From Botryotinia globosa (taxonomy: Eukaryota > Ascomycota > Leotiomycetes > Helotiales > Sclerotiniaceae), in contig RCSZ01000026.1 in assembly GCA_014898425.1 (NCBI GenBank), forward strand, positions 124,001-188,000: a stretch of DNA of 64,000 bases, given 5' to 3'. Position numbers and translations under genes: made by a program. Below, piece after piece: positions 23,574-36,599 of the stretch. The notes beneath the pieces were generated by a model that was given only the letters and a program-made list of their open reading frames with translations, was not told the DNA's origin and ran no database searches. The number at the start of each line of letters is the position of its first letter. The first letter of the stretch is position 1.

Positions 23574-25110
23574 ATTATATCTTTAATTATTTCTAAAATT
23601 CAATATAATTATATTATTATAAAATCCCTATTTCGCTTTTAAGTCTAAATAATACAATAATAATAATAAACAAAACTTTTATCACTAATAAAATATACAT
23701 TCAAACCAAAAAACTTTTAATTAATATTAAATCCTTTAATTATAAAATCAATAAATATATTAGCAAAATTATCTAAATCGTTTTATTTATCAAAATAATT
23801 CGCTTTTTTATATGCTTCAATATTAACAATCTCATTTAATTTATTGAAAAAAAGTATATCGTTTTCTAATACAATTCTAATTATTAAAAATATTATATTT
23901 TAATATAATATAAATAAATCCTTTTTTATATTTATTATAATAAAAAAATAAAAAATATAGAAACTTTATTAAAACTAATTATATTATATTTATTCAATAT
24001 GTTAATTATTATAAGTTATTTGAAGTAGATTATAATAAGTATTTTATTATTATACAATAATAAAATAATAACATTCATTTCCTTTCTAAAGATAAATTCA
24101 AAACTATATAAAAAATAAAGAAAATCTAATATAAATAATTAATTCGATCATTAATATATTTTTTAAAAAAAAATTCTATTCATAATTTGAGTTTTTATAT
24201 TATAATATATTAAACAAAATATAATTATTAAAAGAATATTATAAATAAAATCAAGAATAATTAAAGATTCATAGAATCATTATTTAATCTAAATTAAGAA
24301 TTCATTTGAAATCATTATTTTTATATATTGATAGTATTTGTATTAAAAATATTATAAAGAAAACTAAAGCTTTATATAAAAAGATTTTCATTTGTTTTAT
24401 TATTATAAATAATCTTTAATAAAATTTATTCAAAAATTAAAATAGATTAGATATTTTAAAATGATTTCTATTTATATTAATAAAAAAAGTAGAATGTAAT
24501 ATAATCAGGGTTTTCAATACCTTATTTAAAACAAATTATAATATAATATATATATTCAAAATTTATTAATTAATAATTGAATATTTATTTATAATTTGAA
24601 CAATTGCGATGTAATATTTAGCTTTTTTCATATATTTAGAAATTAATTAAAATTATTAATTATACTATTCAAAATTAATAAGAAAAATAGATTTTCTATT
24701 TATTCTTGAAGATTAAATTTTTTTTTTTTTTTTCAAAAAATTTAAAAAGAATTATAGCTTATCAATTAATATAAATTATATCAATCAATAGAATTCTTAA
24801 TTTATAATATAAAAAAACTTTATTTAAAAACCCTATTATAAGTCTAATTTTTTATTTTATTTATAATATAAATTTTACTTTCTTTTAAAAATGAAAGGTT
24901 ATTATAATTATTACAAATATTTAAAAAACCTTTAGTAATTTTTTTAAATAATAATTTTTAAAAAGAATAAATAAATAAAATTAACCTGTGACTTTTTTGA
25001 AATTAATATACTTTTTTCTATTAATTGATTCATTCAAGTGAAATTAAAGAATCAATTATATTCAATTATAATATAAAACATAAAATATTTTAAAATTCCC
25101 TTTTTCAATA
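23574..25110. other. Unassigned A+T-rich DNA
   Basis: No gene, RNA or recognised repeat. Confidence 0.4.
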
Positions 25111-25114
25111 TTAT

Positions 25115-25335
25115 ATATATTATATCTAATAAAATTCATTTTATACAATATTCAATTTATTCTAAATATATTAATGATTTAAATCTTTATTAACCCTTCA
25201 AATCTTTGGATTCTAATATTCTTATTTTAATGAATAATATAAAAAAGATTTTGAAATAAAACAATAATAATAAAATTGCTTTTGTTTTTGAGACATTTGA
25301 ATTAATATATTTGATTAAAAAAAAGGTGATTATAT
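25115..25335 (+). repeat. Segment X2, direct copy of 12530-12745
   Basis: Same-strand match to X1 through ATGAATAATATAAAAAAGAT and AATAATAATAAAATTGC. It abuts the start of S2. Confidence 0.55.
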
Positions 25336-25587
25336 CTTTTATTATGCGAGCTTTTTTCAGCCCTTCGGGGCTAAAAATAACAACGGGCTCGCTAACGCTT
25401 TCTATAGTTATTTTTCACACCCCTTAGGATCTATATTTATATCTGTATTATATAGCTTTTAGAATTCTAAAAATAAATAAGATTAATATTTTTATATTTT
25501 CTATTAAAATATGAATTTTGAAGCTATTCAGAGATTATAAGCTTTTGAGGTGGTGGTCTGTACACTGTTCTCGGTAGGGTACATTCA

Positions 25588-25609
25588 TAATAATAATAAT
25601 AATAATAAT

Positions 25610-25687
<78 letters not shown>
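25588..25687 (+). repeat. (TAA)n array, about 33 units, one interruption
   Basis: A trinucleotide array with a single ATT interruption near 25609. It is positionally equivalent to the (ATT)61 array of S1. Confidence 0.95.
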
Positions 25688-25688
<1 letters not shown>

Positions 25689-26065
25689 TAAACTTTACTA
25701 ACATCTGGCTTCTAGCTCATATTAAAGTATTAAAGATATATTTCAACTTTAAAACCTGAAAACCTTATAAATCTTATAATCCTTTTTATAATCCTCTATT
25801 TGATTGTCGGAATATATAACTAAAAATAGATCACATTCTCCCTCATTTATATTTGAAATATATATATAAAGTAGAATGTGTATATAATCTATCAATACTC
25901 TCTTTATATAAAAAAGGCAGATAGAAATTATAATACTATCGAATTTAATATACTCCTTCATTCAATCAACCCAATATTAATCATTTTCATAATTCTCTTT
26001 TCAAAAAGAAATGATATCTTTTCCTTGATTCTTTTATTTTATTTTTTATTTCTTTTTTTCTCCTA

Positions 26066-26310
26066 ATAAATCTAATGAATCTAATGAATCTAATAAATCT
26101 AATAAATCTAATAAATCTAATAAATCTAATAAATCTAATAAATCTAATAAATCTAATAAATCTAATAAATCTAATAAATCTAATAAATCTAATGAATCTA
26201 ATGAATCTAATAAATCTAATAAATCTAATATCTAATAAATCTAATAAATCTAATAAATCTCATAAATCTGATAAATCTAATAAATCTAATAAACCGAATA
26301 AATCGAATAA
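26066..26310 (+). repeat. 9-bp minisatellite AATCTAATA, about 26 units
   Basis: AATCTAATA units with AATCTAATG and AATCGAATA variants. The array encodes Leu-Ile-Asn repeats in one frame, which explains the 113-codon opening at 26075-26416. Confidence 0.92.
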
Positions 26311-26319
26311 ATCGAATAC

Positions 26320-26490
26320 CCTTCCCCCTCCCCCTCCCCCTCCTCTTTCTAATCACCTCCCCTTTTTAATCCCACTCCCCCTCCCCTTTCTTTTTCTAAT
26401 CCCCTCCTTTTTCTAATCCCTTTTTCTTTCTAATCCCTCTCTCTTTCTCCTCCTTTTTCTAATCCTCTTCTCTTTCTAGTTCCCTTCCTC
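26320..26490 (+). repeat. Pyrimidine-rich tract with TTCTAATCCC units
   Basis: Runs such as CCCCCTCCCCCTCC alternate with CTTTTTCTAATCCC. This is the only C-rich stretch of such length in the window. Its counterpart in S1 is the purine tract at 11690-11840. Confidence 0.88.
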
Positions 26491-26944
26491 TTTCTGATTG
26501 CTTATCTCTCTTATCACGAATATCAAATCTCCAAATCAATCAAAATATTCTTTAAAATTTCTGAATCTTCAATCTTTTCAATTTATTTTTTAATTAATTA
26601 TAAGTTATCAATATAAAAATTATATTATTAAAAAACTTTCAATTTATAAAATGTTATAATATCTTTCAATTTCATTTCATCAATTCTTTACTTTTGATTC
26701 AATATTTTTCAAATTTTTCAAATTTTCAAATTTATATATAAAATATCTATACTTCTTTTTCAAACAATCAACTTCTAATCATAAACTATATTTTAAATCC
26801 TATATATCAGAATTTTATCTTATGATAAAAGATAATTGAATTCTTTAATTTTATTGAAATAAATAGATTAACAACAAAAAGTTTATTAATTTAATCTTAT
26901 TATTCTTTTAAAAGAATATCAAAAGTTTTCTATTTAAATCGGAC

Positions 26945-27765
26945 ACCCTACTTTCTGCTTACCCCTCTTTTGAGCGACCCTTCTATACCAACAATTACTT
27001 TTTTATTCTATTAATATCTTTATCAATGTTAAATATAATTTGATAAAAATAACAGTTTCTCTAATTCAAATTATTCCAAATTTATATTAGAATTTTCAGA
27101 ATTTTAGAATTTTTGTAAATTGATTTCTAAAACTTCAAAATATTGATTTTTGAATTTACATAAAAATCACATACAAATTTCAAATCTCTATGTATTCTTC
27201 AATTACTTTTTCACAACAATTATTAAAAGAAAATTCAATATCTTTTTGGAAAATTGAAATACAAGTCTATATCGAAATTCAAAAAATAATTCAAAAAAAT
27301 AAGTAAATATAAAAACATAATATACAATAAGTTTAGAATAATATAAATAATCCCTGTAATTTTGAAGATACCCTGTTAAACATTTATTCATAATAAACGT
27401 TTTTATTATTAAGATTTTTCAAATTCAATAACTTATCAATTTATTATAAAATGCAATAATTTATTTAAACAATTTTTCCTCAAAAGTTATTATAGATTTT
27501 ATAAAACTTACAATTTGTATATAATTTGTATATAAATTGAAAATCGATATTTTGAAGTTTTAAAAATCGATCCAGAAAAATCTTAAAGATGTAAAAACTC
27601 TAATATAAGTTTGAAACAATCCGGAATATATATGTATAAACTTTTTATTTAATTATATTCAATACTAATAAAGATATTGATAAATTAACAAAGTGATTTT
27701 TGATATAAAAGGGTAACCAAAAACAAGAATAGCCTGAAAATGGAGTAGTTGGCTTATGTATAATA
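26945..27765. mobile_element. Foldback element F2
   Basis: The left arm (CTACTTTCTGCTTACCCC, then ACTTTTTTATTCTATTAATA) pairs with the inverted right arm ending near 27755. Both match the arms of F1. The innermost paired block includes TTGATTTTTGAATTTACATA. The 62-codon opening at 27203-27391 lies in the centre and has no family. The ends are approximate and no target duplication was identified. Confidence 0.6.
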
Positions 27766-30700
27766 GTTATCATAATTCTTTATCTCAAAAAACAGATAGT
27801 TTTTCTATTATAAATAAAATAAATAGTCGGACTTATAATAACTCTTTTAGATAAAAACATTTTTTATTAGAGATTGAAAATTCTATTGATTAATATAGTT
27901 TATATCAATTGATAGATTATGATTCTCTTTAGACTTTTTGAAATATAAAAGATAAATATAACAGATTTTTAAAAATGAATAAACGATTCGTTTTCTTCAT
28001 TAATATTGAATATTATAATGGTTTTAATAAGTTTTTAAATATGTAGAAAAGAACTAAATATTATATAATAATTATAAAAGCTATAAATGATATGTTCGAT
28101 TATTGATCAATAAATTTTAAATATATATATTATCATACAATATATCCTCCACAAAATAGTATAGATTTTGATTATATTATTTCGATTTTTTTTTGTAAGA
28201 TTAATTAATAGAAATCATTCTAAAATACCCAATTCATTTTAGTTTTCAAATAAGTCCAATTTGAAGTTATTTATAATAATAAAGCAAACAAGAATTTCTT
28301 TTTATAAAACTTTGACTTTTTTCATAATATTTCCAAAGAAAATATTATTAATATATAGAAATAGTCATTTCAAATTAATTCCAATTTTATATCAATTAAT
28401 TACTTTATGAAACCTTTTATTATTTTTATCATTTTCCCAATAATAATTTTTCACTTAATATATTATAATATTATTTGCAATATTATTTTCATTATTTTCC
28501 TAATAATAGTATTTCATTTAATATATTATAATATTATTTTTAAGATTATTTTTAATATTTTCTTAATAATAATATTTCATTTCATATACTATAACATAAA
28601 AGTCCAAATTATAATTAGGACTTTCTTTTTAAATTTTACTTATAAAAAAATTCTAATAGATCTCTTTATATTTAGAAATCTATTATAATACAATTTTCCC
28701 ATTATTACACTTCTACTTATGGATTATATATATAATAGAATTTATTATTATAATAAAATTGATTATATAAATTTCAATTATCTCTTGATTGATTAAAAAA
28801 ATTGAGAAGATGGATAATATCAATTTATATTAAATTCGAAATTTCCTCAAATTTAATTTCAGAATTTATAATAATATTTTTTCAATAACACTATATTTCA
28901 TTTTGAAATAATGTTAATTTGAATTTTAGAATTTAAATTAATTTTTCTTTCGATAATAATATTGATAAATAGAATATTCAAGAAAATAAACTAATAATAT
29001 AATTCTTTTCATGAATAAATTATTAAAAATATTACTAAAATTCATATCACTATTATTAAACTAAGAAACAAGTTCAATACGCTTATATTTCAATTATAAC
29101 CCTAATTTAAAAATATAATATTAAATATTAAAATCATTTTTGATTAAATAATTTATTAGGAAAATAAAATAAAGATATCATCTACTATTTTCTATATTTC
29201 ATTAATAATATAAATCCAAAATCGTGTTCTTATTTGTATTTATTTAAAGGAAACTTTTATTACAAATAAATAAATACTATTATATACAGAAACTAATACT
29301 TTTTATATATATATATATGTTATATTTCAAAATCAATGAAACTTTTGAAAATTCATAAAATTTTAAGAATTATTCGAAATATAATAATTACAATCTAAAT
29401 AATTTTATATTTATAGATTTTTCGTCATTTAAATTTTTGAAATATATAATATCGATTTGTCGAAAATTAAAAACTAATTTTTTTTGAATATATTGAAGTA
29501 CTTTTAATAATATTAATATAATAAATTTCAAAATTGAACTATTAAATGAATCGAATATAAATTCTATTACAAAACTCGGAATGTTATATTAATGTTAATG
29601 AAAGATTTTCTTAATTTCTAAAATATCTGATTTATTAAAATTAAATACAAAGAAAGATATTTTTTTCTATTATTAAGGATCCTCAAAATTATTTTAAATA
29701 GATATATAAGGATTTAAATAAGAATTATAAATTTTGAAATTTAATCCTAAACTAAAAATTAACTAGCCATTCAAAGAAAACATATTTACTTATATATAAT
29801 AATCATTTTATTCAATTTCTATTTATTTTAAAATATTATAATTATAAAAATATTTATCATTTTTAAAAATTCAATATTTACATAAATTATTTTATATTAA
29901 ATCTCTTCTACCTTTTAAATAACTTTAGATTTATTTTTAATAAAATACAAATGCTATTCTTTCTATATTATAAAATAATAAAATATCTATTATATTCAAT
30001 ATCAAACAAATTATAATAATTAATATATTAATATAATCTTTTTTTTAATATATCAAAAGAAATTACTAATGTTGAACAATATGAAGAATTAAACTATTTG
30101 TATGAATAAAATAATTTGAATAACTCTATTAATATATTTATTAACTTTATGATTAAAAGATTTAATGTAAATTAAATATTTCTTGATTTATGTTTATACT
30201 TCATTAATAATAAGAACTCAATTTATTCTTATTACTCCTTGATTTAGATTTACAAATAAAATAAAGATTTCTATAATTATATAATCATATTAGTTTTAGA
30301 AATAATCAAAAATATAATCTTTACTATTTATAAACCCTTTATCAATTACATTTTTTAAAAAACAAATTATAAATATTAATCTATATTAACATAAAAATCT
30401 AATTAATAATTATAAAGATTATGTTTAGAATATTAATCAAAAACAGAGTTTTAATAATTTTTATAAATCTTTATTATGAAAAAAGAAAGAAGGTTTATTA
30501 AATGAAATAATGAATTTGTATTTCATAAATAATCTCCAATTTTAATATTATAAATAAATAAATAAATAAATTCTTTTTTTAAAATAAATTTTGAAAAATC
30601 CTTTCAAAGAATGAAAAATAAGATTTATTAAATATTATATTATTTCTCAAATCTTTAATATTATTAGATTTTATTGTTTTTATAAAGGTTTTAGAATTCA

Positions 30701-30905
30701 CAATGAATATAATATAAATAAAAATTAAATATAAATACTGAAAGATGTAAAGTGGATGATAATATTTATAAAGATTAGAGTAATTATAAAATCGTTTCTA
30801 GAATTTATGATTTGTTTATACATCTTATATTAGGAGTATTTATATAAAATGTTATAAAGAAAATGAATAAATTATAAGATTTATAATAATTATATGTTTA
30901 TATTA
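27766..30905. other. Unassigned A+T-rich DNA
   Basis: No domain was recognised on either strand. The only structure seen is the minisatellite at 28437-28600. The stretch at 30500-30530 resembles 15460-15500. Confidence 0.38.
28437..28600 (+). repeat. About 63-bp tandem repeat, 2.5 units
   Basis: Units begin AATAATTTTTCACTTAATAT, AATAATAGTATTTCATTTAA and AATAATAATATTTCATTTCA. They create the repeated hydrophobic peptide in the 93-codon opening at 28407-28688, which is therefore not evidence for a gene. Confidence 0.8.
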
Positions 30906-30909
30906 GTAT

Positions 30910-31100
30910 TGTTGGATTGACTTATTAGGAATTGTATTAGGTTCAACCGTATTATAATTCTATTTGCCTCCTTTGTAGAAGGGGGTGTAGCTAAACTATA
31001 TATATATTCTATCCTATATATACTCTGTATGTAAATAAAAAAGAATATAATATATTCTTAATTATATATTCTAATATAGGTTTTATTTTTTCTTTTTTGT
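30910..31100 (+). mobile_element. Candidate solo LTR, unknown family
   Basis: TGTTGGATTGACTTATTAGG at the start, a GC-richer core with GAAGGGGGTGTAGCTAAAC, a TATATATA stretch and an A+T-rich end give the look of a fungal copia LTR. No second copy or target duplication was found in the window, so this is a guess from form alone. Confidence 0.35.
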
Positions 31101-32331
31101 ATAAAAATATATTATATAAATCAGAATAATATATAAAATTTATAATAGATAGTTATCTTATTATTTAGATTAATTCTTATTCTTATATTAATTCAAATGA
31201 ATATAAAATTCTAAATTCAAAACTATTAAATACTATATCGGAAAATCATCAAATTTATCAAAAACTATAGCTTCTTCATTTTATACATATTCTTTAATTA
31301 TATCGAATAATATATCTGGTTTCGAAATTATATTAATCTAATCAAAATATAGAAAATATTATATTCAATTGATTATTTGAAATATATATCTTATCTTTAT
31401 AAAAAGAACAACTAATTATACCAAGATTTATTCTATATTTACTATTAATATAATATTATATAATAATAGATAATAGAAATGTAATGTTTCAATTATATAA
31501 TATGATAAATGTAATGATAATGAATAATATGAATCCTATCCTTCCTATCAATAGACTCATTTTTATCAATTATTATTATAATACCCTTCAATATACTTTT
31601 TTAATTATATCGAATAATGATATTATATATACTCAAAATCAAATTATATTTATATAGATTTGTATAATGCATACTTTATATATAAATAGCTTATTGATAT
31701 AAAATCACAGGATTCTTATTAAAAGTTCTTATAAAAAATATTATCGATATAGGTTAACATTCTTTCCTGATTATCACTATATATATAATCAATTCAAAAA
31801 TAATTATAGAAATTGTAAATAAAGAGATCATAGAATTTAATATATATAATCTAATCGTTCGTATATAGATTTTATTGAATGAAATTGTTGGTCTTCGCTT
31901 TCTCCTTGTATTTTTTCAATCAAAATTCTACTCCTTTTTTACCAGTTAATCTAAAACTCTTTATTTAAAAGAAACCTTTTTTATTTAATTCTAATTCTAT
32001 CAAAAAGTCTTTTATTATCAATTGATTTATATATAATCTTTATATAAATATAATATTTAATCATTTTTCTTTTTTTTCTTATTAAATTTGAAGGAAATAA
32101 ATTGAAAATTTCAAATATTATTCAAAGTTTCTTTAAAAAAGAATATCAAATAAAAATGAAAAATGAAAAATATTAATAACTTCTTATCCCAATTTATCAA
32201 TTTAGTTTATATATAATCTAATCAACTTTCATATAAATTTCTTATTTCATTGATTCCTTAATATATATAATAAGAATATTTATATCAATAAACTTCTCAA
32301 ATACTTTATTTAGATTTGCTTTCATTATTAT

Positions 32332-32571
32332 TATTGGTTCGAGAAGGATACGGAAGATCTAGCATTTATAAATATATAGATTCTATATGTCTAATTGTAT
32401 TATATCTAAAAAGCTAGCTAAATAGGAAAGTAATAAGCTTTATATAAATACTACTAAAAAAACTAATCTTTTTCACATTTATTTAATTCTTTCAATATAA
32501 TAATCTTTATATCAGAATCATTTTTTTAAAGTGAATTCCCTTATAAATAAATTCCTTTGTTTATATATTCA
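32332..32571 (-). repeat. 3' LTR of P2, 240 bp
   Basis: Reading minus, the LTR starts TGAATATATAAACAAAGGAA and ends CTTCTCGAACCAATA. It matches both LTRs of A along its length. The canonical terminal CA is mutated to TA. Confidence 0.78.
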
Positions 32572-33559
32572 AAACTCTCTTTTATAATTTTAATATAATA
32601 ATTTTCTATTAAATAAAATCAACTCTTTTTTTATACTTTTTTCATTTATTTCATTACTTTAATATCAATTATATTCATATTAATTAAATCAATTAGAATT
32701 TGATATAGCTAGGAATTTTATTATTACATCGATTACATCGATTAAATTAATTGAATTATTAATCTATACAATTTCAATAATCTTTTTTCTCTTATAAGAT
32801 TAGTATAATACTATAATATCGATTATTAATCTTTTTTTATTAATTGTATTCAATTTAGTAAATAAATTATATAAAGATTTCAAATTAGTATATAAAACTA
32901 ATAGAATTTTTTTGCTAAGAATGATATTGATTATTGAAATAATTACTATATTAATATTAAATCTTCAAATTAATTTATATAATTCAGATACTAAAATATT
33001 ATATATAACTTTTTTATATTTAATAAATAATTAATAAATGATATTAGTATTATTATATTTATTTATTATAATAATTATATAGTTTATTTGAAGTAAATAG
33101 TTTTTATTGCTTGTAAAAAAGGTATTTATAAAGATAATGATTTTGAGTAAGTTTAGATTGACTAATATATAATTTAATTTTCTAATAAATTTCTTTTTTT
33201 GTTATTTAATATATTTATTCAATATTGTAATATCGTTTTTATTGGATTATATTATTTATACAATTATTGAAAAATCGAAAAATGCTTTAGATTAATATAT
33301 TATTATAAAATATATTTTGTAAATTTATTATATAATATATTGATTATATATAGAAATATATTTTTAGATTTTATTATATGTTTTATAAATATTTATAAAT
33401 TTTATAGAAATAAATTGTAGATTATTATATTGATTTTTTTGATTGAAATGAATATTATTGTTTTGAAATATAAAAGTAATATCGTTGAATTTCAATAAAT
33501 AATTATAAATTAGTTTTTATAATCTTTAATTATAAAACCAATTTATTTAAATTGTTTAT

Positions 33560-33640
33560 TTTCAATTTATATAAATATATTGTCTTTTATAATAAATATA
33601 TCATTTGTTTACAATTTTATAATATCAAATCTAATCCTTT
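33560..33640 (-). pseudogene. Copia RT active-site remnant (P2)
   Basis: The minus strand reads T-N-D-I-F-I-I around 33600-33608, aligned with I-N-N-I-F-I in A (48041) and P1 (38423). The fungal copia lineage has T-D-D-T at this point. Here the second Asp survives and the first is Asn, so P2 is mutated differently from A and P1. Confidence 0.5.
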
Positions 33641-36599
33641 CATTATTACTATATAGAAAACAAGGATTATATATAAATTATTATATTTTAAGTTTTTTAT
33701 AATAATAGATATAATACATTCTGAATCAATGATTTCCTACTTTTGGAATATTATATAATAGTTCAATAATAAATAATATTATATTAATCAATAGATTCAT
33801 TTTTTTGAAAAATAAATATAAAATATATAATATAAATTCAATATAGATTGAAAATATATTTGAATAATATCCCGAATATATATACTTATACAATCCTTTC
33901 GAATATTTATAATTAACAAGATTAAAATATATTGATATAATTATTAAATCATTAGTAATTATATTAAAGCAATTATTTTATCAATATTATTATATATTTA
34001 AATAACTAATCTCAATTTGCAGAATTTAATATTTATTCTTTTGTTTTTAATCTTATTAATAAATTACAACTTAAAAATATATATTCCTAAAGGAATGTTT
34101 ATCAATAATATAATCTTGAATATACTCTTAGTCATTAATTTAATAATCTTTTTTTTTCTAGATTTTTTATATATAATTAATTTCTTAAAATTAATAACAA
34201 AATAATCAAAAGATTGATTTTACATATAAACTCGAATTTGAGATATAATTATTTGTGGAAAAGATATTAATATAAATATTTAATTATTTTTGAATAAATC
34301 TAAAAGGGATTCTTTAGAATTTGTAATATATATAGTTGATATATCAAAAGCAAAAGATTTAACTTTATTAGATTTTAGTAAAGTTATTTTGTATTTATCG
34401 AGATAATTTGGAATATAATTGTTTTAGTTAATTTGATGAATTTAATTCATTTAATTAATTTCATCAATTTGATTGATTTGGTAATAAGGCTTTATTAATA
34501 TAAATCTGAATTTTATAGATCTATAAGATAGATTAAATATATATATCTTGCTATCTATATTAAAGAATAAAAAAGATTCTTTTTATTTTTTTAAAGTGAC
34601 ATTTTTTTTTTTTAGATTAATATGTTATTATTCGGTGGTAAATTATAGAGTGTAGTGGTTAAAGATTTATTGTGTGTATTTATAGCTTTTTATATCTTTA
34701 TGGAATTATAAATTTTCTAAATTTTTATTGTAGCTTTTGAGATTACTATTGTTTATTATAGAATAATTAATATTGAAAGGTTGTTTTTGATAAAATAAAG
34801 AAAAGTATTGAAAACAAATAGGGTAGGTATTAATCTATTTGGTTTTATAATATTATTAATAATTTTTATAATTATTTGGAATATAGAAGCTTTGTTAATA
34901 TTCAAACTATAAATTTCTTTGTAAATAATTTTATAAGATCTATATAATAATATATAAAATCTTTTAATAATATCAATTGAATAATAAGCTTTTATAAAAA
35001 CTATTTTTATTTAAATAAATATTGAATTAATATATTATTAAAACCTTTTTCTAATAAAATTGATATTTATATTATAAATAATATATTTTAATAAATCAAT
35101 ATATATATTTATTCAATATTTATAGAGCTTATCTTATATGTATTTTGCAATTATATTATTTAATTATTAAATAATTTGGAAATATATAGTTTCATTGATA
35201 ATATATAAAATGAAATTGTTATTAATATAAAAAATATTGATAAATATTATATAATTGAATTTAAAATATTTATTAAATAAAGGAAATTTGAATCTATTTA
35301 ATAATTTATTATGAATTTAATAATAATAATAAAACTTTATAAATTGTTTGATTATCTCAAAATCCTTATTATATCTAAAATGCTTAAATATATTATAGAA
35401 TTTGTAAATAAACAAATATTCAAATCAAATAATTATTATTACTATTATCTTTTTAATTATCTTTTTATTCAAAATCAATTAGAAACTAATCATATTATTT
35501 TATAAAGCTTTTATCATCGAATTTATTATACTTAATATAATAATTTACTTTAAATAAATCTTTCTTTTTTTAAATATATTTATAATATCTATAATCTTTT
35601 TTTTTATAATCAAAAAAATAACAACTATCCTTATTTTTATTGGATAATACAAAGAAAAATTATCTACTAGTGTATTTATTGTAAGGTTTTTGAAAAAAAG
35701 AATTTAAAGAATTATTATTATAATACAAATATAAAAAATAGTTTTAGAATATTATTAATAATTTTAATAAAAGCTTTGAATAATTCCTTATTGAATATAA
35801 AGGATTTGTTGAAAGTTTCAATCCTAATATAAATAATAAAATCACAATTTACTTTATACAATTCGAATTTTAGAATTCACTCGAACAAAACTCATATTCA
35901 AGTTTTTTTATTTAAAGTAAACTTATCAATAACAAAGAGATTATAATTTATTTATTTAATAAATCCTTTATATATATTCCAATATATAAGATCTATAATA
36001 TTATATATATTAATAGATACAATATAAAAGAATTTCAAAGAATCATTATTAATATAATTGTAATATAATAATTCATAGTAAATTATAAGCAATATATAAT
36101 ATACAAAACAATTATTGAAGATATTCTATTGAATATAAGTTAAACAGGGATTATAAATATAATATTCAGAATCAAAAAAATCAAATTAATCAAATTAATC
36201 TAATTCAAATTACTATTAGAAATTATTGAATTTTATATTATAAATATAAAGATATTATTCTTATTATTATTAAAAGATATGAATAGATTTGGTATATATT
36301 ATAATAATATTATTGATATAATTATTATATACGATATAGGAATAAATTATTTATATATTTATTAAAATAAGTATATAGTATTTTTCTAATATATAAATAT
36401 ATAGCAATTTATATAACAAATTATTAATAATAATAAGTATTACCTTATTATTATAGAATTATAATATTTATATTATTATTTCGGTTATCTTTGCATTTAT
36501 AAACTTTTATAAATATTATACTAAGCTGATTATAATAATATTTTATAAGCCAAAATTAACAAATTTATTAAATTCTATTAGTTTTATTAATAATATAGA

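Larger units (their letters stand above)
25345..26520 (+). repeat. Tandem-repeat-rich segment S2, inverted copy of S1
   Basis: It begins GCGAGCTTTTTTCAGCCCTT and contains a short GC-rich inverted stretch (GCGAGC near 25345, GCTCGC near 25387). It runs through GAGGTGGTGGTCTGTACA (25548) into (TAA)n at about 25588-25687. A block shared with S1 (ATTAAAGTATTAAAGATATA), a 9-bp minisatellite and a C/T-rich tract follow. It is less mutated than S1. The 69- and 113-codon openings here are translated simple repeats, not genes. Confidence 0.68.
32332..35810 (-). mobile_element. Ty1/copia element P2, minus strand, with 3' LTR
   Basis: The minus strand is co-linear with element A. Its 3' LTR is 32332-32571, the adjoining polypurine/pol end matches A upstream of 48997, and body matches continue through 34440-34480, 35040-35100 and 35160-35700. 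These correspond to A at about 47230, 46490 and 45400-46430. No 5' LTR follows; near 35.8-36.6 kb the match is replaced by plus-strand element P1. Many TAA/TAG codons make it non-functional. It belongs to the same LTR family as A. Confidence 0.72.

Noticed and set aside
25345..25690. SINE with a (TAA)n tail
   Set aside because: Homology between S1 and S2 continues on the far side of the array, so the array is internal and not a tail.
26075..26416. 113-codon ORF with Leu-Ile-Asn repeats and a Pro run
   Set aside because: It is a translated 9-bp minisatellite followed by a pyrimidine tract.
28407..28688. 93-codon ORF with repeated hydrophobic segments like a membrane protein
   Set aside because: The repeats come from a 63-bp tandem duplication of A+T-rich DNA; Ile and Phe richness is expected from base composition.
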